From NCBI RefSeq assembly GCF_030503895.2, contig NZ_CP129970.2, positions 2,086,001 to 2,150,000 of the forward strand: a DNA stretch of 64,000 bases, in the 5' to 3' direction. A model generated the notes under the pieces. It ran no database searches. It saw only the letters and a program-made list of their open reading frames with translations, and was not told where the DNA came from. The stretch comes from Marivirga arenosa. GTDB taxonomy: Bacteria > Bacteroidota > Bacteroidia > Cytophagales > Cyclobacteriaceae. Below, one piece after another: positions 8,626-17,489 of this stretch (position 1 is its first letter; every line of letters begins with the position of its first letter). The position numbers and the translations under genes were made by a program.

Positions 8626-8916
8626 ATGGAAACTTTAGTTAGTAGAACAATAGATAAAAACGACCTTTCAAAAATCTCATTTATTAAAAACGATGTATTA
8701 CTGGATGAAAATGATGCCCTTATCAGATTACAGAAACTTAATAAGGCTTTAATTCTCGGTAATTTGCATAAAACTTCAGTAAAAATTGAATTTATGAACG
8801 CTGAAGGTGAACTTCTAAATACTGTGGGAACTGTTTGGGCCGTAACAGAAAAAAATGTATTGCTCAAGAAAAACTACCATATACCGATTAAGTCTATCGT
8901 AAAAGTAGCAATATAG
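8626..8916 (+). CDS. Conserved small hypothetical protein of Bacteroidota
   Basis: A 96-residue cytosolic protein. The pattern of a helical N-terminal half (LQKLNKALILGNLHKTSVKI) followed by short strands (GTVWAVTEKNVLLKKNYHIPIKSIVKV) resembles short conserved proteins I know from Cytophagales genomes, where the C-terminal part reads like a small beta-barrel. No function is known. It has no signal peptide and is followed at once by a perfect terminator, which supports it as a real transcribed gene. Confidence 0.75.
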   Translation: METLVSRTIDKNDLSKISFIKNDVLLDENDALIRLQKLNKALILGNLHKTSVKIEFMNAEGELLNTVGTVWAVTEKNVLLKKNYHIPIKSIVKVAI

Positions 8917-8923
8917 AAAATAG

Positions 8924-8954
8924 GGGCTCTCAACACTAGAGAGCCCTTATTTTT
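8924..8954 (+). terminator. Terminator after the small conserved gene
   Basis: Perfect 8-bp stem GGGCTCTC / GAGAGCCC (8924-8931 with 8939-8946), loop AACACTA, followed by TTATTTTT. Confidence 0.9.
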
Positions 8955-9058
8955 ATTTATGAAGTCATTTTTAGGAAATAGTAGAAATTTATTACCTTTT
9001 TTATAATGATTCATTAAGCTTTGTATTATTCAGTCACTAAATTAATTGAAAATTAGAA

Positions 9059-10258
9059 ATGGATAATATGAAAGCTAAACCATCATTTAATAGCCGCAGA
9101 GACTTTTTGAAAAAGTTAGGCTTATCAAGTTTACCAATCTTACTTCCAGGAATTGGTAGTGCGGATGATTATTCAGATAATCTATTTAAAAGGGATAATA
9201 ATAAGTTAATAAATTTAGTGTATGATGGCTTGGCATATGAGCCTAAAGACTACATTCAAAAACTTCAAGAAATAAACAAATCAAGTAGTATTTCTGCAGA
9301 TGTTTATGGTAGTGGAGGAACAACTCAAAAGTTGGAAGAAAAGCTTGCAGAATTGACGGGTAAAGAAAAAGCAATTTATTTGCCAACTGGAACTATGGCG
9401 AATCAGCTAGCCATTAAGATGTTGAATGCTGAAAATACTAAAGTAATTGTTCCTGAAAATTCTCATATATACAGGGATGAAGCTGATTCTGCGCAAAGTG
9501 TCCATGGAAAAAGATTAGTGCCAGTTCAAAATAATAAAGCCTATTATACTGCTGAGGAATTAGATGAAACCATTCAAAATATTCATCAAAATGAGGTTTT
9601 TAAAAGTGGGATAGGTACAGTAGTGATTGAAAACCCAGTGAGGAGAGCAAACGGTACAGCAGTTCCTTTGGCCACCATTCAGGAAATTGCCGCTTATTGT
9701 AAAAGCAATGCTTACAAAATGCATTTAGATGCAGCTAGAATTCATTATGCTGAGGCTTATCAGGGTGTAAGCTTGAAAGAATATGCTGCTCCTTTCGATA
9801 CTGTATATATTTCATTGTATAAATACTTGAATGCGAATGGAGGAGCTATTTTATGTGGTGATGCTGAATTGATTGACAGAATGCATCATCAAATTAAGAT
9901 ATTAGGTGGCACTATGTATCAGAGCTGGACTAATTCAGCGATGGCGCTACATTATTTAGATGGAATTACTGATAGATTTAAGAAGTTGGCTGACACATCA
10001 AAAGAAATAGTGAAAGCACTAAATCAGCTAGATGAAATTAATATTTCTTCTATTGATAATGGGACTAATATTTATGAATTAACTTTTAATTCTAATATAG
10101 ATATCGGTCATTTTGTTAATGAATTAGATAATAAACATAATATATGGTTACGTCCACCGAATGAAGACGGTCAGATCAGGCTTTCATTTAATGAAAGTAT
10201 TTTGCTAAGGCCAGCAGATGAAATAGTTGGTTCTATAAAGTCAGTTTTAAGAGCATAA
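9059..10258 (+). CDS. Tat-exported threonine aldolase-like PLP lyase
   Basis: Fold-type I PLP enzyme of the beta-eliminating lyase/low-specificity threonine aldolase family, 399 residues. The N-terminus contains a perfect twin-arginine motif SRRDFLK (12-18) and a hydrophobic stretch LGLSSLPILLPGIGSA, predicting folded export to the periplasm. The enzyme body has the family features TGTMANQLA (cofactor phosphate site), HIYRDEADS, and HLDAARIH. The likely Schiff-base lysine is in ISLYKYLNANGGA, which differs from the SKGL context of standard cytosolic threonine aldolases. Substrate is therefore uncertain: threonine/allo-threonine or another beta-hydroxy amino acid. An alternative ATG at 9068 would not change the signal. 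A bidirectional terminator follows. Confidence 0.88.
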   Translation: MDNMKAKPSFNSRRDFLKKLGLSSLPILLPGIGSADDYSDNLFKRDNNKLINLVYDGLAYEPKDYIQKLQEINKSSSISADVYGSGGTTQKLEEKLAELTGKEKAIYLPTGTMANQLAIKMLNAENTKVIVPENSHIYRDEADSAQSVHGKRLVPVQNNKAYYTAEELDETIQNIHQNEVFKSGIGTVVIENPVRRANGTAVPLATIQEIAAYCKSNAYKMHLDAARIHYAEAYQGVSLKEYAAPFDTVYISLYKYLNANGGAILCGDAELIDRMHHQIKILGGTMYQSWTNSAMALHYLDGITDRFKKLADTSKEIVKALNQLDEINISSIDNGTNIYELTFNSNIDIGHFVNELDNKHNIWLRPPNEDGQIRLSFNESILLRPADEIVGSIKSVLRA

Positions 10259-10259
10259 A

Positions 10260-10284
10260 AAAAGCTCCCAAAAGGAGCTTTTAC
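10260..10284. terminator. Bidirectional terminator between convergent genes
   Basis: A 9-bp stem AAAAGCTCC / GGAGCTTTT with loop CAAAA (10260-10282) has an A run on the left and T run on the right, so it can end both the aldolase transcript and the minus-strand VOC transcript whose stop is at 10285. Confidence 0.85.
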
Positions 10285-11349
10285 TTAATCTTTAACTTCA
10301 CTAAGTCCCATTGCTTTCAGCATGAACTTTGGTAATGGTTTTTTCGGATCTCTTTTTTGAAGATTCAAATACCAACCAATTTTTTTCATAATTGGAACTT
10401 TGTGCGTTTCAACAAACTCTATTAAGGCACCATCAGGATCTTCAATATAAGTAAAATGACCAGCTGCCTCACCCATGTCAAAACTATTTGCTGAATCTAC
10501 AGTGAAAGGGAATCCATTAGACTCACATTCTTCTTTTAGTGCCTGCATACCATTTATATCATAGCATAAATGAATATATCCTAAGTCACCCCAAAATCTA
10601 TCTTCAAATATTTTCTTTGGTTTTCTATTTAATGCAACAACCAATTCAATTTCCGAAGCACCTAATAATGGACTGAATGCTCCTTCTCTTGGTTTGCTGT
10701 GGCGAAGAAGAACTCTTCTAACTTTTTTATCACCTCCTGGAACACCTTTTAAATCCTCAAAAACTCCTTCTTCATCATAAATAACTGTATCGTAACCTAA
10801 TATATCAGAATAAAGCTTTTTAGCCTTTTCTATATCAGTTACTCCTATTATGGCACCATTTGGTCCTCCAGGTAAATCAGTTTTTCTTTTTTGAAACCAT
10901 GAGTCAGAGGTTACAATTTGAAAAATATTATCCCATGGATCTTTTACGAAAAATGTAGGTTTGCCGTAAGGGTCATTTTGTAAATCACCTAAAACATTTA
11001 ATCCTCTTTTATTAAATAGTTCATAAGTAGCCTCAACATTTTTACTTTTCATTTTAGCAATATTGATTCCTAGGTCACCTAATTGAGGTTCGAACTGTGG
11101 CGCTTCAGGAGTTCGGGAGGTATATTGCCATATTTCAAAACCGCCCCCACCTTGCATATTGATAGCTAAAATAGCATGTCTGCTTCTTGGTTCACCGCCA
11201 GTATAGGGAAGCATTAATGCTGCTTCAGCGGCCTCTTCAAATACTGGAACACTCATTCCAAAATTTTGTCTATACCATTTAAAAGCAGCATGTACATCAG
11301 ATACACCTATACCGATTTGTTGAATCCCACTTATTATTTTACTACTCAT
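10285..11349 (-). CDS. Two-domain VOC (glyoxalase/dioxygenase fold) protein
   Basis: A 354-residue cytosolic protein with two vicinal-oxygen-chelate domains, about residues 7-135 (IGVSDVHAAFKWYRQNFG ... KPTFFVKDPWDNIFQIV) and 160-320 (IGVTDIEKAKKLYSDILGY ... FTYIEDPDGALIEFVETH). The pattern of His/Glu at equivalent positions fits metal binding in at least one domain. Members include glyoxalases, dioxygenases and hydroxyphenylpyruvate dioxygenase relatives, and the substrate cannot be read from sequence. It is a single-gene unit between the aldolase and the M14 peptidase genes. Confidence 0.85.
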   Translation of the reverse strand: MSSKIISGIQQIGIGVSDVHAAFKWYRQNFGMSVPVFEEAAEAALMLPYTGGEPRSRHAILAINMQGGGGFEIWQYTSRTPEAPQFEPQLGDLGINIAKMKSKNVEATYELFNKRGLNVLGDLQNDPYGKPTFFVKDPWDNIFQIVTSDSWFQKRKTDLPGGPNGAIIGVTDIEKAKKLYSDILGYDTVIYDEEGVFEDLKGVPGGDKKVRRVLLRHSKPREGAFSPLLGASEIELVVALNRKPKKIFEDRFWGDLGYIHLCYDINGMQALKEECESNGFPFTVDSANSFDMGEAAGHFTYIEDPDGALIEFVETHKVPIMKKIGWYLNLQKRDPKKPLPKFMLKAMGLSEVKD

Positions 11350-11560
11350 GATTAATCAATTTTCAAATTTTGGCTAAAATAATGGAAATCAATGAAACAG
11401 AGTGTGCTTGTGTTTAAATTTATTAGATGAGTTTTCCAATGAGTGGGAATATCTACCACTTAAACTAAACAAATGTGATTTCTGAATCATTTGTTAATTG
11501 ATTTAGTAAAAATCAATGTAAATTGGATTGAAAATTAATCTGTAACTAACTTTTCTAAAT

Positions 11561-14050
11561 ATGAGAAAGATTTTTATTCTTCTACTTTTTATTTCTTCAC
11601 AAATACTGATTGCCCAGGATATTAAAAGTCCAGCTGAGATGTTAGGCTACAAATTAGGTGATAAATTTACTTTTCACCACCAAGTGGTGGATTACTTCAA
11701 GTATTTATCTGAGTCTTCAGATCAGATGAAATTAGTTCAATATGGAGAAACCTATGAAGGCAGGCCTTTATACTATGCCGTTATTTCATCGGTTGAAAAC
11801 TTGCAAAAGTTGGATGAAATAAGAGAAGCAAATGTAGCTCAAACAGGATTGACTGGTTCTCAATCAAGCGCTGCCAATACCGCTATGGTTTGGTTAAGCT
11901 ATAATATTCATGGAAATGAGGCTTCTTCAACTGAGGCTTCAATGAAGACTGCTTATGAATTACTTACAGGAGGAATGGACAGTGAGAGTTGGCTAGAAAA
12001 TACGGTTGTTATTATGGATCCTTGCGTAAATCCCGATGGTAGAGATCGATATGCGAATTTCTACAGAAGATATGGAGCAAAGGATTTTAATCCGAATTTA
12101 GATGCTGTAGAACATGATGAGCCATGGCCAGGAGGGAGACCAAACCATTATTTGTTTGATTTAAATAGGGATTGGGCTTGGCAAACACAAGCAGAATCAA
12201 AAGCTAGAATGAAGGCTTATCATGAATGGATGCCGCATATCCATGTTGATTTTCACGAGCAATCTATCAACAGCCCATATTATTTTGCACCAGCAGCAGA
12301 ACCATTGCATGAAGTAATTACCGATTGGCAAAAGGATTTTCAGACTCAAATTGGTCAAAACCATGCAAAGTATTTTGATCAGAACAATTGGTTGTATTTC
12401 ACAAGAGAACGTTTTGATCTCTTCTACCCTAGCTATGGTGATACTTACCCAACCTTTAATGGTGCAATAGGAATGACCTATGAGCAAGCAGGTAATGGGA
12501 GAGCTGGATTGGGAGCCTTAACTAACTTAGGAGATACCCTAACCTTAAAAGATAGACTTGAGCACCATTATACCACGGGGATGAGTACCATAGAAATTGC
12601 ATCTAAAAATGCCTCAAAGCTGAATAATGAATTTAGAAAATATTTTAACCGTAATATAAATAATCCTCAGGATGAGTTTAAATCCTATGTGATTAAATGG
12701 GACGATCGAAAAAAGGATGATTTGAAAGCATTACTTTCCTTCTTAGAAAGTCAAAAAATTGAAGTTGGACAATTAGGTAAAAATCAAAGAATCAGTGGGT
12801 ATAGCTATTTCAATAGATCGAATGTGAGTTATGAAAGCAATGAAATGGATTTATTGATTAGTTCATATCAGCCTAAATCTACTTTGATTCAAGCACTTTT
12901 TGACCCGAAACCGGATTACAGTGATTCCTTAACCTATGATATTACTGCATGGTCAATTCCTTATGCGTATGGACTTGAGACTATAGGTGTGAAAACTAAG
13001 CTGATGCCAAAATCACTTGAGGTAGAAGAGTTTGATTCAAAACAGTTGCTTAATGCTTATGCTTACGGAGTAAAGTGGAATTCTTTCAATTCAGCTCAGT
13101 TTTTAGCTGAGGCAATGAAAAGAAATATAAAAGTTAGAGTAGCTTATAAAAACTTGAAATTTGATCAGGTTGAATTTAATAAGGGGAGTTTGATTATTAC
13201 GAGAACTAATAATGAAACCATTTATGACTTGAGCGAACACCTAAGTGAAATGTCTGAGCAGTTTGATGTAGAAGTATATCCTATTTCAACTGGTTTTGCT
13301 GATAAGATTTACGACATAGGATCCACTGAAATTCAATTTGTAAAAGCACCAAAAATTGCAGTTTTAATGGATGAGGGTGTTTCCTCATTAGCTTATGGTG
13401 AAATTTGGCATTTTTTCGAGCAGTCATTAGATTATCCAATCAATAGCATAAGAACTGGCAGTTTTAATAGAGTAAACCTTTCTGATTATGATCAAATTAT
13501 TTTGCCTTCTGGCAGATACAGAGATTTTTCTGAAGATGATGTGAATAGATTGAAGGATTTTGCAAAAGCTGGAGGGAAATTAATTGTAATGGGTTCCGCA
13601 GTTTCTTTATTTGCCGATGAAGAAAAAGGAGATTTACAGTCTAAGGAAGAGGAGGAAAAAGAAGAGATCTTGGCTGTTTACGAAAATGCAGAAAGAGAAC
13701 AATTGTCGAGTAGTATCTTCGGAGCAATTTATGATGTGACGCTGGATGTTTCTCATCCATTAGCTTTCGGCTTAGATTCTCAATATTTCAGTTTAAAAAC
13801 TTCAGGAAGTGCATACGAATATTTAAAGAATGGCTGGAATGTTGGCGTGATTAAAAATAGTAACAGCCATATTGCAGGATTTGCTGGTTTCAAGGCGAAT
13901 AAATTACAATCAGAAAGTATGGTATTTGGAGTTGAGTCAACTGGAAGAGGCGAAATTGTTTATATGATGGATGATCCTCTTTTCAGAGCTTTCTGGTATA
14001 AAGGCAAGATGTTAATGTCGAACGCCCTTTTTATGGTAGGGAATGACTAA
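11561..14050 (+). CDS. Secreted M14-family zinc carboxypeptidase
   Basis: Large (829 residues) secreted metallopeptidase. The signal peptide is MRKIFILLLFISSQILIAQ. The M14 domain carries zinc ligands H117 and E120 in NIHGNEASSTEA and H232 in VDFHEQS, with MDPCVNPDGRDRY between them; E308 in GMTYEQAG is the probable catalytic glutamate. The C-terminal third (from about 600, KAPKIAVLMDEG ... GGKLIVMGSAVSLF) resembles the glutamine-amidotransferase-like domain often attached to this Bacteroidota subfamily. No T9SS sorting domain is visible, so it is probably periplasmic. Natural substrates are unknown. It is monocistronic, with its own terminator. Confidence 0.9.
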   Translation: MRKIFILLLFISSQILIAQDIKSPAEMLGYKLGDKFTFHHQVVDYFKYLSESSDQMKLVQYGETYEGRPLYYAVISSVENLQKLDEIREANVAQTGLTGSQSSAANTAMVWLSYNIHGNEASSTEASMKTAYELLTGGMDSESWLENTVVIMDPCVNPDGRDRYANFYRRYGAKDFNPNLDAVEHDEPWPGGRPNHYLFDLNRDWAWQTQAESKARMKAYHEWMPHIHVDFHEQSINSPYYFAPAAEPLHEVITDWQKDFQTQIGQNHAKYFDQNNWLYFTRERFDLFYPSYGDTYPTFNGAIGMTYEQAGNGRAGLGALTNLGDTLTLKDRLEHHYTTGMSTIEIASKNASKLNNEFRKYFNRNINNPQDEFKSYVIKWDDRKKDDLKALLSFLESQKIEVGQLGKNQRISGYSYFNRSNVSYESNEMDLLISSYQPKSTLIQALFDPKPDYSDSLTYDITAWSIPYAYGLETIGVKTKLMPKSLEVEEFDSKQLLNAYAYGVKWNSFNSAQFLAEAMKRNIKVRVAYKNLKFDQVEFNKGSLIITRTNNETIYDLSEHLSEMSEQFDVEVYPISTGFADKIYDIGSTEIQFVKAPKIAVLMDEGVSSLAYGEIWHFFEQSLDYPINSIRTGSFNRVNLSDYDQIILPSGRYRDFSEDDVNRLKDFAKAGGKLIVMGSAVSLFADEEKGDLQSKEEEEKEEILAVYENAEREQLSSSIFGAIYDVTLDVSHPLAFGLDSQYFSLKTSGSAYEYLKNGWNVGVIKNSNSHIAGFAGFKANKLQSESMVFGVESTGRGEIVYMMDDPLFRAFWYKGKMLMSNALFMVGND

Positions 14051-14054
14051 ATAA

Positions 14055-14090
14055 AAAAGCCCCGCTAATCTAAAATTAGCGAGGCTTTTT
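14055..14090. terminator. Bidirectional terminator between M14 peptidase and threonine dehydrogenase
   Basis: A long stem (AAAAAGCC-C-CGCTAAT / ATTAGCG-A-GGCTTTTT, one internal mismatch) with loop CTAAA is flanked by an A run and a T run, serving both converging transcripts. Confidence 0.85.
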
Positions 14091-14111
14091 AACTTCTATG
14101 TCAAAATAGGA

Positions 14112-15065
14112 TTAAAATTCATATGCTGGAAGTTTTTCCAAAATGTCTTCAACCATATCTTCCAAAGTGAATTTTGGTTTCCAATTCCAATCTTTTTGAG
14201 CCTGAGAATCATCAATACTATTAGGCCAGGTATCCGCAATTTTTTGTCTGTAATCTACTTTATAAGATATTTTAAAATCAGGATGATGTTTTTTTATCAC
14301 TTCGTAAATATCTTTTGGGGTAAAACTTAAAGCTCCTAAGTTGTAGCTTGATCTTACAGTGATGCTATCAGCAGGTGCTTGCATTAAATCAATGGTAGCT
14401 TTAATGGCATCTGGCATGTACATCATAGGTAGATAAGAATCTTCTCTTAAATAACATTCAAAATCCTCGCCATTTAACGCTTTATGGAAGATATCAACAG
14501 CATAATCGGTAGTGCCACCACCTGGTAAAGATTTATATCCAATTAATCCAGGGTATCTTAAGCTTCTTACATCAAGTCCGTATTTTTCATGATAATACGC
14601 GCACCATCTTTCTCCGGCTAATTTGCTAATTCCATATACCGTATTAGGATCCATTACACAATCCTGAGGTGTATTATCTACAGGAGAGTTTGGGCCAAAA
14701 ACAGCAATGGAACTTGGCCAATAAATTTTAGATAATTTCTTTTCTCTGGCAACCTCCAATACATTAAGCAAACTTTGCATATTTAGGTCCCAGGCAAAGA
14801 TTGGGTTTTGCTCACCTTTAGCCGATAGGATAGCTGCAAGCATATAAATTTCAGTTACATGATATTGATCGACAATTTTAGCTAAGCTATCAGCATCCAT
14901 TACATCAAGCTGCTCAAATGGTTCATTAGGAAGGGGAGCTTTTTTAGGTGCTCTTATGTCTGATGCAATAACATTTGTACTCCCATAAATAGCTCTTAAT
15001 TCTGAAGTTAGCTCAGTTCCTAACTGTCCGTTTGCTCCTATTACTAATATCGTATTCGTTTCCAT
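14112..15065 (-). CDS. tdh: L-threonine 3-dehydrogenase, SDR (epimerase-like) type
   Basis: Oxidises L-threonine to 2-amino-3-ketobutyrate with NAD+, the first step of threonine breakdown to glycine and acetyl-CoA. The 317 residues form an extended short-chain dehydrogenase with the Rossmann motif GANGQLGTEL at the N-terminus, WPSSIAVFGP, the catalytic YGISKLAGERW and RYPGLIGYKSLPGGGTTDYA. This last segment is characteristic of bacterial UDP-galactose-epimerase-like TDH, rather than sugar epimerases or the zinc-dependent E. coli Tdh. The glycine C-acetyltransferase partner (kbl) is not in this window. Confidence 0.9.
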   Translation of the reverse strand: METNTILVIGANGQLGTELTSELRAIYGSTNVIASDIRAPKKAPLPNEPFEQLDVMDADSLAKIVDQYHVTEIYMLAAILSAKGEQNPIFAWDLNMQSLLNVLEVAREKKLSKIYWPSSIAVFGPNSPVDNTPQDCVMDPNTVYGISKLAGERWCAYYHEKYGLDVRSLRYPGLIGYKSLPGGGTTDYAVDIFHKALNGEDFECYLREDSYLPMMYMPDAIKATIDLMQAPADSITVRSSYNLGALSFTPKDIYEVIKKHHPDFKISYKVDYRQKIADTWPNSIDDSQAQKDWNWKPKFTLEDMVEDILEKLPAYEF

Positions 15066-15233
15066 TTGTAAAATTTTGCACGAATTTCGTTATTTTATTT
15101 TGCTAAAAAAATAATTGGAATCAATTGGCGAAATTTTGTGTTGAATGGTCGTAAAAATTAGCTTGTCTTATTTAGAAAAAAAATAAATAAGCAGAACAAC
15201 TTACATCTATTTTAATTACTGTTACTTAAAGGC

Positions 15234-15241
15234 TATTTTTG
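15234..15241 (+). promoter_or_regulatory. -7-like element upstream of hemA
   Basis: TATTTTTG matches TAnnTTTG and lies 17 bases before the hemA ATG. At the -33 distance only TTTA is seen, so this is a partial match. Confidence 0.4.
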
Positions 15242-15258
15242 CGTATTCATTCAACACT

Positions 15259-16527
15259 ATGAAAGAAAATTTTAAAGCAATAAGTCTATCTTTCAAAAAT
15301 GCTCCTATTGAAATAAGAGAGCAGGTTTCATTAAGCGATGAAGCTATAGGTAGATTATTGAATTATTTTAAGGAATATACAGCAGTTTCTGATGTAATGG
15401 TATTATCTACCTGCAACAGAACAGAGGTGTATTATTTCAGTGAAGAAGAATTGTCAGAGGATATCATTAAACTGATTGGTATTGAAAAAGGTATTAGTGA
15501 TTTCGAATCATTCAAACCTTATTTCGAAATCATTAATGATCATATTAAAGCTGTTCAAAGAATTTTCAGGGTTTCCATGGGTTTAGAAGCTCAGGTTGTT
15601 GGGGATATTCAAATTTCAAATCAGGTTAAAAGAGCATACCAGCAATCTGCTGATTTACAATTGGCTGGTCCATTCCTGCATCGATTAATGCATACTATCT
15701 TCTTCACGAATAAGAGAGTAGTACAAGAAACACCTTTTAGAGATGGAGCCGCATCAGTATCTTATGCAGCCACTGAATTAGTTAAAACGCTTACTTTAGA
15801 CATTAAAAATCCAAGAGTTTTAGTAGTTGGTGTTGGGGAGATAGGTGAAGATGTTTGTAGAAATCTAGTAGGTGAGAATAGATTTTCAGTTAAAATAACC
15901 AATAGAACAGAAGAAAAAGCACAGCAACTTGCTGCTGAGTGTAATTTTGATGTTCATCCATTTACTGAATTGTGGGATGGTGTTGATGAAGCAGATGTAA
16001 TCATTTCATCTGTTGGTGCACCTGAACCAATATTTACAAAGGAAAAAGTAGATGCATTAGACATCTTAAGTTTTAAATATTTTATCGATTTATCTGTCCC
16101 TCGTTCTGTTAGCAATGAAGTAGAGGAAAATCCTGCTGCATTAGTTTACAATGTCGATAGTGTTAGAAGTAAAGCGGACGAGGCTCTAGAAAAAAGAATT
16201 AATGCTATTTCTCAGGTAGAAGAAATCATTGAAGAGTCAATGGAGGAATTCAATGATTGGTCAAAAGAAATGGCCGTTTCTCCTACTATCAATAATCTTA
16301 AGAATGCATTAGAGCAGATCAGACAGGAGGAGATGGCTCGTTATCTTAAGGATATAGAAAAAGAAGACTGCAAAATAGTGGATAAGGTAACCAAAAGCAT
16401 GATGCAGAAAATCTTAAAATTACCTGTACTTCAATTAAAAGCTGCATGCAAAAGAGGAGAGGAAGAGACTTTGATCGGAGTATTGAATGATTTATTTAAT
16501 CTTGAAAAAGATACTGCCAAAAAGTAA
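15259..16527 (+). CDS. hemA: Glutamyl-tRNA reductase
   Basis: Reduces glutamyl-tRNA(Glu) to glutamate-1-semialdehyde with NADPH, the first committed step of C5-pathway tetrapyrrole synthesis. The 422 residues are the usual length. The catalytic cysteine is C52 in LSTCNRTEVYYF, followed by GLEAQVVGDIQI and the NADPH-binding motif VVGVGEIGEDVC. The C-terminal dimerisation helices (AISQVEEIIEESMEEF ...) are complete. No other heme gene follows; the next frame is a 43-residue membrane protein. Confidence 0.97.
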   Translation: MKENFKAISLSFKNAPIEIREQVSLSDEAIGRLLNYFKEYTAVSDVMVLSTCNRTEVYYFSEEELSEDIIKLIGIEKGISDFESFKPYFEIINDHIKAVQRIFRVSMGLEAQVVGDIQISNQVKRAYQQSADLQLAGPFLHRLMHTIFFTNKRVVQETPFRDGAASVSYAATELVKTLTLDIKNPRVLVVGVGEIGEDVCRNLVGENRFSVKITNRTEEKAQQLAAECNFDVHPFTELWDGVDEADVIISSVGAPEPIFTKEKVDALDILSFKYFIDLSVPRSVSNEVEENPAALVYNVDSVRSKADEALEKRINAISQVEEIIEESMEEFNDWSKEMAVSPTINNLKNALEQIRQEEMARYLKDIEKEDCKIVDKVTKSMMQKILKLPVLQLKAACKRGEEETLIGVLNDLFNLEKDTAKK

Positions 16528-16592
16528 TTCAATATTGCTTGTAGGATAAATCCTTATCATATATTTTTGCCAATAATTAAAAAGAAAAAGAA

Positions 16593-16724
16593 ATGTTTTA
16601 CGATATACCAGTAACAGAAGGAGCCAATACTTTTTTTTGGATTTTAGTGACCTTAGTAGGTTTAGTTAATGCTGTAGCTTTCATTGACAAAAGAAATACA
16701 GACAAAGAAAATTCAGAATCATAA
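16593..16724 (+). CDS. Small single-span membrane protein (43 residues)
   Basis: An ATG at 16593 opens a 43-codon frame ending TAA at 16722-16724. The protein starts MFYDIPVTEGANTFFWI, has one hydrophobic segment (FFWILVTLVGLVNAVAFI) and a charged tail (DKRNTDKENSES). It lies 65 bases after hemA and 29 bases before the barrel protein gene, in the same direction. The organised N-terminus, membrane span and hydrophilic tail make it a credible small membrane protein, but I do not recognise a family. It could be a subunit or modulator of a larger membrane complex, which is only a guess. Confidence 0.55.
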   Translation: MFYDIPVTEGANTFFWILVTLVGLVNAVAFIDKRNTDKENSES

Positions 16725-16753
16725 TATTTCTGAATTTGAAAAGTTTAAGTAGT

Positions 16754-17428
16754 ATGAAAATAGCACTCTCATTTTTCATACTTTTTTTATGTCTGAATTT
16801 TAACCTTCAGAGTCAGTCTTTCATTGGGATAAGGGGTGGCGTTAATATACCTGATGTGAACTTCAGCTCTTTTACGGGATCCAGAGGTCCAGTCATCACT
16901 AACTTCCGGGCAGCTTATTTTCTTGCTTCAACCTATGGTGTAACTTATCGCCACATGCAATCTGATAAGATTGGTGTCCAAGCGGATCTTAATTACACTA
17001 CTAAAGGCTGGGGTCAAAATACATTAGATTTTACAAACACTTTTATAACTAGAATTCAGTATTTAGAGCTACCTATTTATTTGCATTGGCAATTTATTGG
17101 CTCTAAAAATTTCAAAGTATTTGTTAATGCAGGGGTTTATGTAGGTTGGGCATTAAGTGCAAATCAAACTATAGCCAATGATATTGACCTAATCCAAAAT
17201 CAGATTGATTACAGTTTAGAGGATGATAATAGAGGGGATTTTGGCATAGCAGCAGGTGTTGGTGTCTCTTATGACTTTTCTATATTTATACTGCAATTAG
17301 ATGGTAGCTTTAAGTCAGGATTTGCCAACATCTTACCAGTAAACCATTTCACAAAAGAAAACCCGAATATTTCAACTAATCAGGTTCCTTCAGCTCAAAT
17401 TAGCTTATTGTTTCCAATTTCTAAGTAA
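16754..17428 (+). CDS. Outer membrane beta-barrel protein (PorT/OMP_b-brl_2-like)
   Basis: A 224-residue secreted protein from the ATG at 16754, which directly begins the signal peptide MKIALSFFILFLCLNFNLQ; an upstream in-frame TTG at 16736 is unlikely. After cleavage near LQSQ, the protein shows alternating hydrophobic strands typical of an eight-stranded barrel (SFIGIRGGVNIPDVNF, VTYRHMQSDKIGVQADLNYT, LELPIYLHWQFI, FKVFVNAGVYVGWAL, FGIAAGVGVSYDFSIFILQ). It belongs to the broad Bacteroidota porin-family/OMP_b-brl_2 group. It is not PorT itself, since a better PorT is at 35687-36427. Function unknown. Confidence 0.8.
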   Translation: MKIALSFFILFLCLNFNLQSQSFIGIRGGVNIPDVNFSSFTGSRGPVITNFRAAYFLASTYGVTYRHMQSDKIGVQADLNYTTKGWGQNTLDFTNTFITRIQYLELPIYLHWQFIGSKNFKVFVNAGVYVGWALSANQTIANDIDLIQNQIDYSLEDDNRGDFGIAAGVGVSYDFSIFILQLDGSFKSGFANILPVNHFTKENPNISTNQVPSAQISLLFPISK

Positions 17429-17489
17429 TAGGAAAAGCTAAATCACAACTATATTCTATTTTAAAAGTATATTTAATAAAGTTTAATTT

